Part shown: positions 43,250 through 51,719 of the stretch, in pieces
How positions within the stretch are numbered: position 1 is the stretch's first letter
How the letters are laid out: the number at the start of each line of letters is the position of its first letter
Source of the DNA: BOKV01 sp041739465
Lineage (GTDB): Bacteria > Pseudomonadota > Alphaproteobacteria > Rhizobiales > Rhizobiaceae
Direction: 5' to 3'
DNA length: 64,000 nucleotides
Assembly: GCA_041739465.1 (NCBI GenBank)
Contig: JBGSNX010000081.1
Location: 25,550 to 89,549, forward strand
Program-made: the position numbers and the translations under genes
Notes under the pieces: generated by a model
What the model was told of the DNA's origin: nothing
The model's database searches: none
The model's input: the letters and a program-made list of their open reading frames with translations, nothing else

Positions 43250-43792
43250 TCATTGCCCTGAACTACCCATGGATGCCGAACGCAGCACCGTGAAGCGGCC
43301 AACCGGTCGTGGCGGAAATTGCGTGTCGTTGCGCAAAGGTGGCACCATTTCGCGCCGGATGATCAATCCCTGCCTTGGCGAGGGGCGGCCAGCCATCTGG
43401 CGGAATGCAGCTGCCAGTCGTTCGCCAAAACGGGCAAAAGGTCCCGATGCTGTTGAACCATAGGCGAACACGGCCTGGCTTTCAGTAGCGTGCCGGCGCA
43501 GGTGATCTGAAACTTCCAGCCACCAGCCGGACTCAGGAACGGCGCCTGCCGGCAGTAGCAGCACGACATTCCCGCGCGCCTTGGCCAGCGCCGACGCGAG
43601 GGACGCCCGCAGCGAACCCACGTGCAGCTCACACCCGGCTGCATCAACCACCGCCTCCACTGGCGGCATCGCTTTGTCTGCCAAAACGTGACCATCGCCA
43701 ACCAGCCCTTCGGCTATGGCTGGAACAAGCGCGGAAATGGTCCGCGCCAGAGGGGCGGCTTCGCCTTGGGAAAGAATGATCACACTGAGCAT
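43250..43792 (-). CDS. Short glycosyltransferase family 2-like protein, degenerate
   Basis: The 180-residue protein begins MLSVIILSQGEAAPLARTISALVPAI, the entry strand and helix of a GT-A fold. The usual VVDGGSTD nucleotide-sugar motif is replaced by VGDGHVLADKAMPP, and no DXD is visible, so catalysis is doubtful. A CDS of this kind often lies near the PA0069-type radical SAM gene in Rhizobiales. ATG 43792 has GAGG about 6 bases upstream; the frame is open to 44017 inside the neighbour. It shares the upstream gap with the LexA-box-bearing radical SAM gene. Confidence 0.6.
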   Translation of the reverse strand: MLSVIILSQGEAAPLARTISALVPAIAEGLVGDGHVLADKAMPPVEAVVDAAGCELHVGSLRASLASALAKARGNVVLLLPAGAVPESGWWLEVSDHLRRHATESQAVFAYGSTASGPFARFGERLAAAFRQMAGRPSPRQGLIIRREMVPPLRNDTQFPPRPVGRFTVLRSASMGSSGQ

Positions 43793-43859
43793 GTTTGCCT
43801 CATACATGAATGACGCCAAGCAAGCGAGGCTTGTGGAAAAAACATGAACGGTAAAAATA

Positions 43860-43874
43860 GTTCTTGTTTTGTTC
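43860..43874. promoter_or_regulatory. LexA (SOS) box before the radical SAM gene
   Basis: GTTC-TTGTTTT-GTTC is an exact GTTC-N7-GTTC direct repeat, the alphaproteobacterial LexA target as known from recA and other SOS promoters. It lies 67 bases before the radical SAM start at 43942 and 68 bases before the divergent GT2-like start. A -10-like AT-rich segment (43851-43859) lies just upstream, so LexA binding would block transcription initiation. Confidence 0.7.
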
Positions 43875-43941
43875 TTTCTGTGTGGTAGGAATTTATTCAA
43901 CGCTATTGCAGCCGAATGGGTTGCGGCGATTGGAGGTTTCG

Positions 43942-45132
43942 ATGGCACGCTCATCCATTGCAGCATCAGCACACGCCGCCGTGCGCAGCGAGCGTGCAAT
44001 TGTCGACCACGAGGCATTTCTGGCAGGCTCTGCGCTGGTGCGAAGCCAACCGGGCATGCGGGAGGGAATTGACGAACAACGGCGGCGCGGACGCGGTGCG
44101 ACCCTCAACCCGCCAGGCAGGTTTGAACCGATCAGCCGGCACGTGTTCGACGACGGCTGGGAAACCATCGATGAATTGCCTGCGTTCAAGACCGAGGTGC
44201 AGGCCGAAAGACCGCGCACGATCATAACCCGCAATGAATCGCCCGACATCTCGTTCGATCGCTCGATCAATCCCTACAGGGGCTGTGAGCACGGCTGCAT
44301 CTATTGCTTCGCGCGGCCCAGTCACGCCTATATGGGCTTATCCACCGGCCTTGATTTCGAGACAAAGCTGTTTGCAAAACCTGGTGCGGGCAAGATGCTT
44401 GAACGCGAACTTGCAAAGCCGGGATACCAGCCCAAGACCATCGCAATCGGCACCAACACCGATCCCTACCAGCCAATCGAACGGGAATGGCGGGTGACGC
44501 GGGAAATTCTGGAAGTGTTGGAAGCTGCAAACCACCCGGTCGCCATCGTGACAAAGTCTGCGCTGGTAATCCGGGACATCGATATCCTGTCACGCATGGC
44601 CGCAAAGGGGCTGGTGAAGGTGGCGCTGTCAATCACCACACTTGACCGGAAGCTGTCGCGGGCGATGGAGCCACGCGCATCAACGCCAAGCCTGCGGCTG
44701 AAAGCAATTTCCGACCTTTCGGAGGCTGGAATACCGGCCTCGGTCATGGTTGCACCCGTGATCCCGGCACTCAACGACCATGAGATCGAACGGATCCTTG
44801 ATTCGGCGCGAGGGGCCGGTGCAACGGAAGCTGGCTATATCCTGTTGCGACTTCCCAGCGAAGTCAGCCCGTTGTTTCGCGACTGGTTGCTGAAGCATTA
44901 TCCCGACCGCTACCGGCACGTGATGAACGTGCTGCGCTCGATGCGCGGCGGCAAGGATTATGATGCCGAGTGGGGCAAGCGGATGCGTGGAGCCGGGCCA
45001 TACGCCTGGCAGATCTCGCGCCGGTTTGACCTCGCCGCCAAGCGTCTTGGTTTCAACGCCAGCCGCCGCAGGCTTGATACCGGTCTGTTCTCGCCGCCAG
45101 TTGGTGAAAGCCGGCAGTTGCAGCTTTTGTGA
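43942..45132 (+). CDS. PA0069-family radical SAM protein (SplB-related)
   Basis: This 396-residue radical SAM enzyme has the 4Fe-4S triad CEHGCIYC and downstream YCFARPSHAYMG, which marks the PA0069 family related to spore photoproduct lyase. IGTNTDPYQPIEREWRVTR and TKSALVIRDIDIL are other family landmarks. Its substrate is not established. A LexA box upstream suggests that it is induced by DNA damage and could act in repair. ATG 43942 has GGAGG 6 bases upstream. A strong hairpin with a T-run follows at 45181-45248. Confidence 0.9.
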   Translation: MARSSIAASAHAAVRSERAIVDHEAFLAGSALVRSQPGMREGIDEQRRRGRGATLNPPGRFEPISRHVFDDGWETIDELPAFKTEVQAERPRTIITRNESPDISFDRSINPYRGCEHGCIYCFARPSHAYMGLSTGLDFETKLFAKPGAGKMLERELAKPGYQPKTIAIGTNTDPYQPIEREWRVTREILEVLEAANHPVAIVTKSALVIRDIDILSRMAAKGLVKVALSITTLDRKLSRAMEPRASTPSLRLKAISDLSEAGIPASVMVAPVIPALNDHEIERILDSARGAGATEAGYILLRLPSEVSPLFRDWLLKHYPDRYRHVMNVLRSMRGGKDYDAEWGKRMRGAGPYAWQISRRFDLAAKRLGFNASRRRLDTGLFSPPVGESRQLQLL

Positions 45133-45180
45133 GCCAATTCCCTGCTTTGGTGCCGCCGCACTGTGCCATGGCAGGGTTGA

Positions 45181-45248
45181 AGAGAATCGGTGTCCGGGCG
45201 ACATTGCCGCATGTCCCCCCTGCCCGGCACCGATTCTCTTTCTTTTTT
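45181..45248 (+). terminator. Large hairpin with T-run spanning the rnhB start
   Basis: AGAGAATCGGTG (45181-45192), a bulged T, and CCGGGC (45194-45199) pair with GCCCGG (45222-45227) and CACCGATTCTCT (45228-45239): 18 base pairs with a 22-base loop, followed by TTCTTTTTT. This looks like a rho-independent terminator 48 bases after the radical SAM stop, but the best rnhB ATG (45211) lies in its loop. Confidence 0.7.
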
Positions 45249-45888
45249 CAGTTCAGGCGAAAGCGGTAAGCCCGATTTCTCGCATGAAACGATGCTGCAT
45301 TCGCGCGGCAAGATGCTGGTTGCCGGCATCGATGAAGCAGGGCGCGGACCGCTGGCCGGACCGGTGGTGGCTGCGGCTGTCATCTTCGATCCTCAAGCCA
45401 TTCCCGATGGTCTTGACGATTCAAAGAAGCTTTCAGCCAAAGCGCGCAATCGGCTTTTTGACCTGATCGCCAAGACAGCACAAATTTCCTGGTGCGCTGT
45501 TCCTGCAAACAAGATCGATGAAGTAAACATCCTGCAGGCGACATTCATTGCCATGTCCCAAGCCGTGGCGGGGCTGCCGGTTCCGCCGCACGCCTGCCTG
45601 ATTGATGGCCGCGATGTGCCACCGGCCTTGCGATCCAACAGCCAGGCCTTGATCGGCGGCGACAGGCGCTGCGTCTCGATTGCTGCTGCGTCCATCGTTG
45701 CGAAAGTGGTGCGCGACGCCATGATGGCCAAGGCCGGATCGGCCTTTCCACACTATGGCTTCGACCAGAACTCGGGCTATGGAACGCGGTTTCACATGGA
45801 AGCGCTGGAACGGCACGGCCCCTGCCCGTTGCACCGCCGCAGCTATGCGCCGGTCGCCCAAGCCTGCACCAGGCATGGCGTGAAATGA
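45211..45888 (+). CDS. rnhB: Ribonuclease HII
   Basis: RNase HII cuts the RNA strand of RNA-DNA hybrids and removes single ribonucleotides from DNA. The catalytic motif VAGIDEAGRGPLAGPVV supplies Asp and Glu; LIDGRDVPP and IAAASIVAKVVRD give further active-site residues. From ATG 45211 it is 225 aa; the N-terminal extension with PDFSHE resembles rhizobial RnhB. GTG 45190, ATG 45292 and ATG 45313 are alternatives, and the last two would place the start clear of the hairpin. It converges with the atp operon. Confidence 0.94.
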   Translation: MSPLPGTDSLSFFSSGESGKPDFSHETMLHSRGKMLVAGIDEAGRGPLAGPVVAAAVIFDPQAIPDGLDDSKKLSAKARNRLFDLIAKTAQISWCAVPANKIDEVNILQATFIAMSQAVAGLPVPPHACLIDGRDVPPALRSNSQALIGGDRRCVSIAAASIVAKVVRDAMMAKAGSAFPHYGFDQNSGYGTRFHMEALERHGPCPLHRRSYAPVAQACTRHGVK

Positions 45889-45889
45889 A

Positions 45890-45911
45890 AAAGGCACCCG
45901 AAGGTGCCTTT
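45890..45911 (-). terminator. Terminator of the F0 ATP synthase operon (UUCG tetraloop)
   Basis: AAGGCACC (45891-45898) and GGTGCCTT (45903-45910) form an 8-bp stem. Read on the - strand the loop is TTCG closed by C-G, the very stable UUCG tetraloop, and the stem is followed by TTTCATTT. It lies 24 bases past the atpF stop and may also end rnhB transcripts from the other side. Confidence 0.8.
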
Positions 45912-45933
45912 GCATCTGCCGTGAGCAGGCTGC

Positions 45934-46425
45934 TCAGTTGAGACGTGATTTCACTTCGGAAATGGATTTTGCCAGAAGGTCCTGTGCAATCTTGCCAGTC
46001 GCCTTTGCAGTGATCAGTGTTTCAGCGGCAGCGATTGCCATGTCCACCGCAGACGATTTGACTTCCGCAACGGCCTGAGCCTCCGCCTGGGCAATTTTTT
46101 GTTCTGCCATGGTGGTGCGGCGGGCAACGAAATCAGCGGTTTTTACAGCGGCATCGCGCGAAATTTCTTCGGCTTCCTTGCGGGCTGCCGCAACGATGTC
46201 CTGAGCTTCCTTTTCGGCTTCCTTGCGCAGGCGCTTGTACTCATTCAGCAGCCCCGATGCTTCCTCGCGAAGGCGACGGGCTTCCTCAAGCTCACTGCGG
46301 ATCTTTTCGGCCCTGGCATCCAGCGCCTTTGCAATCATGGCCGGCACTTTCTGCCAGACCATCAGGCCCAGGAATATGACCAGCGCGACCGTAGCCCAGA
46401 ATGTTGCGTCGAACTCGAAGTGCAT
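45934..46425 (-). CDS. atpF: ATP synthase F0 subunit b
   Basis: Subunit b anchors the stator of the F1F0 ATP synthase. The 163-residue protein has an N-terminal helix (FWATVALVIFLGLMVWQKVPAMI) and a long, Glu/Lys/Ala-rich coiled coil (about 35-140) that reaches F1. It is the last gene of atpI-atpB-atpE-atpF'-atpF and is 22 bases behind the b' gene. The duplicated b-type arrangement is typical of alphaproteobacteria. F1 genes are not in the window. Confidence 0.95.
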   Translation of the reverse strand: MHFEFDATFWATVALVIFLGLMVWQKVPAMIAKALDARAEKIRSELEEARRLREEASGLLNEYKRLRKEAEKEAQDIVAAARKEAEEISRDAAVKTADFVARRTTMAEQKIAQAEAQAVAEVKSSAVDMAIAAAETLITAKATGKIAQDLLAKSISEVKSRLN

Positions 46426-46447
46426 TGCCCTGACCCTTTTTGTGAAG

Positions 46448-47059
46448 CTAGCGCTTGCTGCCGATTGCAGTTGCTATCTCGGCGGCGCTGACTTCGCTGC
46501 CAAGCAATTCGCTAACGATCGTACCGGTTGTTTGCGCGGCAATCGTACCAACTTCCTGCAGCGCTTTCGCCTTGATTGAAGCAATGCGTGCTTCAGCATC
46601 GCTGAGTTTGGCTGCCAGTTCTGCTTCAACGCCCTTGCGTTCAGCTTCCACTTGGGCCTTGGCAGCATCACGCGCCTTGTTCCCAATTGCATTTGCCCGC
46701 GAACGCGCATCTGCCAGTTCATGTTCATAAGCGGCATGCGCAGCATCCGCCTCTCCCTTGAGCCGGTTGGCCTCGTCAATGTCCTGCGAGATACGATTCT
46801 TGCGGGATTCAACGATTTCAGCGAGGCGCGGAATGGCCATCCGCGACATCAACAAATAGAAGATGCCGAAGGTGATCGCCAGCCAAAGCAACTGGGATGC
46901 AAAGGTTGCAGGGTCAAATGGCGGAAAAGCTCCGCCGCCATGTCCTTCAGCAGCGCCGTGTCCGGCCTCCGTCGTGGCATGGGTTTCACCACTGGCACCA
47001 GCCACCGGCTCAGTGCCAGCTGCATGCGCCTCACCAATGACCGCAAATGCGATTTTCAT
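46448..47059 (-). CDS. atpF': ATP synthase F0 subunit b'
   Basis: This is the second stator subunit, which pairs with b as a heterodimer. It begins with a His/Gly/Ala-rich leader (ETHATTEAGHGAAEGHGGGAFPPF, cited only as HGAAEGHGGG) and the membrane segment LLWLAITFGIFYLLMS, then a long coiled coil. The 203-residue length comes from ATG 47059, which has GGAGGG 4-5 bases upstream; the frame opens at 47107. It lies 62 bases after atpE. Confidence 0.93.
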   Translation of the reverse strand: MKIAFAVIGEAHAAGTEPVAGASGETHATTEAGHGAAEGHGGGAFPPFDPATFASQLLWLAITFGIFYLLMSRMAIPRLAEIVESRKNRISQDIDEANRLKGEADAAHAAYEHELADARSRANAIGNKARDAAKAQVEAERKGVEAELAAKLSDAEARIASIKAKALQEVGTIAAQTTGTIVSELLGSEVSAAEIATAIGSKR

Positions 47060-47121
47060 CCAACCCTCCAGGGGGAAGAAGTGATGGCTGCCCTTCCGGG
47101 CAGCCACAATTCACGGTTTGC

Positions 47122-47349
47122 TCAGACTGCGAAAAGCAGCAGAAGCGCAACGAGCAGCGAGAAGATGCCCAGAGCTTCGGTAACGGCGAATCCGAAAATC
47201 AGGCGGCCGAACTGGCCGTCAGCGGCCGACGGGTTGCGAAGAGCGCCGGCGAGATAGTTGCCGAAAATGGTGCCGAGACCAATGCCTGCGCCACCCATGC
47301 CCAGGCACGCGATGCCTGCGCCGATGTACTTTGCTGCTTCAGCTTCCAT
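47122..47349 (-). CDS. atpE: ATP synthase F0 subunit c
   Basis: Subunit c forms the rotor ring. The 75-residue hairpin of two helices has the glycine-rich first helix GAGIACLGMGGAGIGLGTIFG and the proton-carrying Glu58 in FAVTEALGIFSLL. The polar loop RNPSAADGQ contacts F1. Strong expression is expected; the ribosome site GGGAGT precedes ATG 47349. It lies between atpB and the b' gene. Confidence 0.96.
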   Translation of the reverse strand: MEAEAAKYIGAGIACLGMGGAGIGLGTIFGNYLAGALRNPSAADGQFGRLIFGFAVTEALGIFSLLVALLLLFAV

Positions 47350-47432
47350 GGTGATACTCCCTTTCGAGTTTCGTTGTCCTTGCGGTTTTCGGTTTGGCCA
47401 AATGGCCGGTTAAGTCAACCTCGCCTTCCGGA

Positions 47433-48182
47433 TCAGTGTCCCGGATGCAGCGCGTCGTTGAGATACATGCAGGTCAGAACCGCAAACACGTATGCCTGCA
47501 GGAACGCGACCAGAAATTCGAGACCGGTAAGCGCCACGGTCATGGCCAGCGGCAGAATGGCGCCGCCGATGCCGACTGCTCCCATCGCCCCAAGGCTTGC
47601 AACAAATCCGGCAAAAACCTTCAAGGTGATGTGGCCAGCCAGCATGTTTGCGAAAAGACGAACCGACAGGCTGATCGGACGCGAAAGGAAGGAAATGACC
47701 TCGATCATTACCACCAGTGGCATCAGTACACCGGGCACCCCTTCGGGCACAAACAAGCCGAGGAATTTCAGTCCGTGCTTCCAGAAACCGTAGATCACGA
47801 CCGTGCCAATGACGAGCATCGCAAGCGCGAAGGTGACGATGATGTGGCTGGTGACCGTGAAGAAGTACGGAAACATGCCGAACAGGTTTGCAAACAGCAC
47901 AAACATGAAAAGCGAAAAGACCAGCGGAAAGAACTTCATGCCGGAGTTGCCGGCCGCGTCACGCAGGGTATTGGCGACAAATTCGTAGGACATCTCGGCG
48001 ACCGACTGGGCGCGGCCGGGAACCAGCTTGCTGCCTGCCGTCGCCCAATAGAGGAAGCCGGTGGCAGCACAAACCGTTGCCACCATGAACAACGAGGAAT
48101 TGGTGAAGGACAGATCGTATCCGTTCAGTTCGAACGGAAAGATCTTCGAAATCTGGAACTGGTGAATGGGATCGTTGGCCAC
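47433..48182 (-). CDS. atpB: ATP synthase F0 subunit a
   Basis: Subunit a forms the proton half-channels beside the c ring. The 249-residue protein has five to six helices. The essential Arg lies in SFLSRPISLSVRLFANMLAGH, with the Asn and His typical of the family, and the C-terminal FLQAYVFAVLTCMYL completes the signature. It begins 36 bases after atpI and is followed by atpE after 83 bases. Confidence 0.96.
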   Translation of the reverse strand: MANDPIHQFQISKIFPFELNGYDLSFTNSSLFMVATVCAATGFLYWATAGSKLVPGRAQSVAEMSYEFVANTLRDAAGNSGMKFFPLVFSLFMFVLFANLFGMFPYFFTVTSHIIVTFALAMLVIGTVVIYGFWKHGLKFLGLFVPEGVPGVLMPLVVMIEVISFLSRPISLSVRLFANMLAGHITLKVFAGFVASLGAMGAVGIGGAILPLAMTVALTGLEFLVAFLQAYVFAVLTCMYLNDALHPGH

Positions 48183-48218
48183 CCTGTATTCCTCGTCACC
48201 GCCGGCTCAGCCGAACTG

Positions 48219-48629
48219 TCAGTCTTCGTCTTCGTCGTCCCCGGCAGGCACTGCCGGTCCTGGTTTTTTGCCGTGCGGATCTGAAATCCGTCCGGCTGTA
48301 CGCAAAACATTCAACACACCGGCGCAGAAGCCGAGCATGAGGAAGAAAATCATTCCCCAAGGGGCAGTTCCGACCAGCTTGTCGATACCGAAACCAATTG
48401 CGGCCCCGACCAAAATCGCTGCAACAAAATCGGTAGACATTCTCAACGCGGCAGCCATGCCGGTGTTGTCAGGTCTTGGCCGTTCCTGTGCTTCGCGCAA
48501 CTCGAGTTTGCGGTCAAGCCGCTGCTCAAGGGAACGCGAAATTGACGCCAGTTCATCTTCAGAGATCGGCTTGCCTATATTGGGGTCGCCAACTCTTGCA
48601 GGTCCGGATTTATCAGGATTGTCGGGCAA
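48219..48629 (-). CDS. atpI: ATP synthase assembly protein I (AtpI/AtpQ-type)
   Basis: AtpI helps assemble the c ring. The 136-residue protein has a charged N-terminus (SISRSLEQRLDRKLELREAQ), two membrane helices (about 62-82 and 89-110, DFVAAILVGAAIGFGIDK and MIFFLMLGFCAGVLNV) and an Asp/Glu-rich tail. It heads the F0 operon. A near-consensus sigma-70 promoter lies about 60 bases upstream. Confidence 0.9.
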   Translation of the reverse strand: MPDNPDKSGPARVGDPNIGKPISEDELASISRSLEQRLDRKLELREAQERPRPDNTGMAAALRMSTDFVAAILVGAAIGFGIDKLVGTAPWGMIFFLMLGFCAGVLNVLRTAGRISDPHGKKPGPAVPAGDDEDED

Positions 48630-48688
48630 GGTTTTCTCCCTGAAACGCCTTGCTACAGCCCAGCCAAACGGCCCCCGAGGTCCCGCGC

Positions 48689-48717
48689 AACATAGTTTTG
48701 GGGCATCGGGCTGTCAA
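48689..48717 (-). promoter_or_regulatory. Sigma-70 promoter of the atp operon
   Basis: On the - strand TTGACA (48717-48712) and TATGTT (48694-48689) are 17 bases apart, a consensus -35 and a 4/6 -10. Predicted transcription starts near 48682 and leaves a leader of about 53 bases before atpI. Confidence 0.65.
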
Positions 48718-48876
48718 GCTTCCCGCTTGCAGTTCAAGTCATTGAAATGTAATGTGTTTTTTCATCACTGCGATGATGCGACAATGCGCCGTGGCCAATC
48801 TGCAACAGCTATTGCGACGTGAAGGCCGACTCATGGCTGGCGCCCTGAAATTCAGTTCCCATTGCTGGCACTGGTA

Positions 48877-50073
48877 TCAGCTCCAGCCACCGCCGAATGT
48901 TCGATAGAAGATATGCAGGCCGATCCGCCCGACTTTCTGCATGGTCTTGGCCCATTTCGGCTTTACGTACGTCGCATGATAATGGGTGGATGAACCAACG
49001 TCTGCAAGCCAGATACGCCCTTCAGTGGTTTCGCGGGCAACATATTTGGCGGTCTCCCAGCGCTGCGGGTCCTTGATGTTGTCCTTGATCTTGTCGCAGG
49101 CGAAGGAAAACTGGCAACGGTTGCGCCATTCCTTGTTCTGGTAGACGACGCCGCAGATGCTGGCTGGATAGGCCGGATTCTTGACGCGGTTGAGGATGAC
49201 CTGCGCCACCGCAGCCTGCCCGCGCACTGGTTCGCCACGGGCTTCAAAATAAATGCCCGCGGTCAGGCAATGCTGCTCGCGGTCTGAGAACGAAGATTTG
49301 GGCAGCGGTTCTGCTGCCCATGCATGGTCTTTCTCGCCAAGCCTGGGGATCAGATTTATCGGCGCGTCTTCGTTCAGTACCGCTGCAAATGGCGAGGGCC
49401 GGGCATCCGGTTCATCGCTGTAGGAAAGGATGTTCGGCACCGACTCGACCACCAGATTGGCAACCAGAACCGGAAGATCCTTTGCCGGCTCTATTTCAGG
49501 CGGCTTGTCGAGGGCAAATGCGGATGCGATTTCAATGGCGGTTTCATTGCCGACCGATTTGTAGAAGGCGAGGTCAAACGGCGATTTTGGTTCCACCGGC
49601 GAAAGCAGGCTCTGGCGCTGCAATACCGCACCGGCGTTGAAATTCTGCGGAGGGCGCACAAACGTGGATGTCACCACCCGGTCGCCCTTGCCAGCGCGAT
49701 TGATGCGCTGCGGCTGGCGTGCCGGATCGGTCTTGATCTTCGGCATCGCCTGCGCTGAGCGGGACTCGACCGAGGCAGTGGTTTGCGGGTCAAGCACACT
49801 GGTTGGCATGCCGCCCATCGATGCGTGGAGCACCGTGTTGCCGGGCGCGGCTTCCATGTGGGCAAGCCAGCGTTCCTGTGACCGGATCGACCCGCTTTCT
49901 GCAAGCAGGGCCACATCCTGATACCCGGTAATTGATGGATAGGCGAGCAAGACAGCAAAGGCTGCAATGACGGGCCAGACACGACGCAAGGCACGACGCG
50001 AGGCCGCAGGAAACGCAAAACCGTACAAACGCAACACACCCACTCCGGAACTGACGCTACACACGAGTTTCAC
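48877..50073 (-). CDS. SleB-type cell wall hydrolase
   Basis: The C-terminal Hydrolase_2 domain (about 262-398) is that of spore cortex-lytic enzyme SleB, a lytic transglycosylase on peptidoglycan. The catalytic Glu is Glu277 in IYFEARGEP; QAAVAQVILNRVKNPAYPASICGVVYQ follows. The N-terminus has one membrane helix (about 32-48) and a long, low-complexity linker (50-260). The start is GTG 50073. In non-spore-forming alphaproteobacteria such enzymes act in growth or division. Two TTAACC half sites lie just upstream (50090-50106). Confidence 0.88.
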   Translation of the reverse strand: MKLVCSVSSGVGVLRLYGFAFPAASRRALRRVWPVIAAFAVLLAYPSITGYQDVALLAESGSIRSQERWLAHMEAAPGNTVLHASMGGMPTSVLDPQTTASVESRSAQAMPKIKTDPARQPQRINRAGKGDRVVTSTFVRPPQNFNAGAVLQRQSLLSPVEPKSPFDLAFYKSVGNETAIEIASAFALDKPPEIEPAKDLPVLVANLVVESVPNILSYSDEPDARPSPFAAVLNEDAPINLIPRLGEKDHAWAAEPLPKSSFSDREQHCLTAGIYFEARGEPVRGQAAVAQVILNRVKNPAYPASICGVVYQNKEWRNRCQFSFACDKIKDNIKDPQRWETAKYVARETTEGRIWLADVGSSTHYHATYVKPKWAKTMQKVGRIGLHIFYRTFGGGWS

Positions 50074-50215
50074 GAAGCTAGCCCGTTAACCTTGATGCCG
50101 GGTTAAGAGCAGGTTTCAATCTGGTAAACATGGCGTGGTCCCTCGCCGCCCTGGGAGTTCACCCCGGTATTGGCTGACCAACAGGGCGCAATTCCGACCC
50201 GATTGTGGCCAAACT

Positions 50216-51649
50216 TCAACGCTTTTTGCGCCGCTCGACGAACGGGTTGTCGGTCTTGCGAAACGACATGCGGATGGGTGTTGCCCACAGCTCGAAGGTC
50301 TCGCGCATGTTGTTCACGAGGTAACGCTCGTATGACGCCGGCAATCCTTCAGGCCGCGTGCAGGCCGCAACGAATGTCGGCGGGCGGGCTTTGACCTGTG
50401 TGATGTACTTGATCTTGATACGCCTTCCAGCCACTGCCGGCGGCGGATGGTGGTAGATCACCCCTTCCAGCCAACGGTTCAGCTTTGCGGTCGGTATCCG
50501 CCTGTTCCAGGCCTTGTGAACTTCGACCACGGCCTCCATCAGCCGGTCAATGCCCTGACCGCCCAGACCCGAGACAGTAACCACTTTCAAGCCCTTGATC
50601 TGCGGCAGCAACCGCACGGCCTTTTCCAATATCTCGTCGAGCGCTTCCTGCCGGTTCTCAATGAGATCCCACTTGTTGAGTGCGATGACCGGGGCGCGGC
50701 CCTCCCGGATGATCAGGTCGGCGATCTGCAGGTCCTGTTTTTCAAAAGGCATTGTTGCATCGAGAAGCACGATTACGACTTCCGCGAATTTTGCAGCGCG
50801 AAGTCCATCGGATACCGAGAGCTTTTCAAGCTTCTCCTGCACCCGCGCCTTGCGGCGCATGCCGGCAGTGTCGAAAAGGCGGATGGTGCGGCCTCGCCAT
50901 TCCCAGTCCACCGAAATCGAATCGCGGGTAATGCCAGCTTCAGGACCGGTCAAAAGCCTTTCTTCGCCAACCATGCGGTTGATGAGCGTTGATTTTCCGG
51001 CATTGGGACGCCCGACAACGGCAATGCGCAAAGGCTTGCTGGTATCGTAGCTGGCTATTTCAACTTCATCTTCTTCTTCGTCATCGGCAAAGAATTCCTC
51101 GCCATCTTCCTCGCCCGGCTCATCGTCGTCAGGCTCGGGCGGGAAGGCCCGCTCTTCGCCAATGGCTGCAACCAGCGCTTCGAACAGATCGGCAAGACCA
51201 ACGCCGTGTTCAGCTGAAAGCGGCACCGGATCGCCAAGTCCCAGCTCGAATGATTCGTAGTAGCCAACTTCGCCCGCCTTGCCCTCGAACTTGTTGGCAA
51301 CCAGGATGACCGGCTTGTGCGAACGACGCACAATTTCAGCAAAAGTCCGGTCGGATGGAGTGATCCCGGTGCGGGCATCAATCAGGAAAAGCACGACATC
51401 GGCTTCGCCAACCGCCACCAGGGTTTGCGCACGCATACGGCCTTCGAGGCTTTCGACATCAGCCTCTTCAAGACCTGCTGTGTCGATGACTTCGAATTTC
51501 AGCTGGCCAATGGATGCGTCCGCCAGCCGCCGGTCACGGGTAACGCCGGGTGTATCGTCAACCAGCGCCAGCCGTTTGCCAACCAGCCGGTTGAAAAGCG
51601 TCGACTTGCCGACATTGGGTCGGCCAATGATGGCTACCTTAAAGGTCAT
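50216..51649 (-). CDS. der: Ribosome biogenesis GTPase Der (EngA)
   Basis: Der is a tandem-GTPase that helps assemble the 50S subunit. First G domain: GRPNVGKST (9-17), DTAG (56-59), and NKFE (119-122) as the G4 motif. Second: GRPNAGKST (213-221), DTAG and NKWD. The linker (about 171-199) is an unusually long run of Asp and Glu, a feature seen in alphaproteobacterial Der. The KH-like domain ends the 477-residue protein. G4 of domain one reads NKxE rather than NKxD. Confidence 0.96.
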   Translation of the reverse strand: MTFKVAIIGRPNVGKSTLFNRLVGKRLALVDDTPGVTRDRRLADASIGQLKFEVIDTAGLEEADVESLEGRMRAQTLVAVGEADVVLFLIDARTGITPSDRTFAEIVRRSHKPVILVANKFEGKAGEVGYYESFELGLGDPVPLSAEHGVGLADLFEALVAAIGEERAFPPEPDDDEPGEEDGEEFFADDEEEDEVEIASYDTSKPLRIAVVGRPNAGKSTLINRMVGEERLLTGPEAGITRDSISVDWEWRGRTIRLFDTAGMRRKARVQEKLEKLSVSDGLRAAKFAEVVIVLLDATMPFEKQDLQIADLIIREGRAPVIALNKWDLIENRQEALDEILEKAVRLLPQIKGLKVVTVSGLGGQGIDRLMEAVVEVHKAWNRRIPTAKLNRWLEGVIYHHPPPAVAGRRIKIKYITQVKARPPTFVAACTRPEGLPASYERYLVNNMRETFELWATPIRMSFRKTDNPFVERRKKR

Positions 51650-51719
51650 TGTTGCTTTCTGCGCACGGTTCCAGCCCGCCCGCCTTTTCCTTGAAGCCGC
51701 CGTTGCGGCGGAAAATTAC

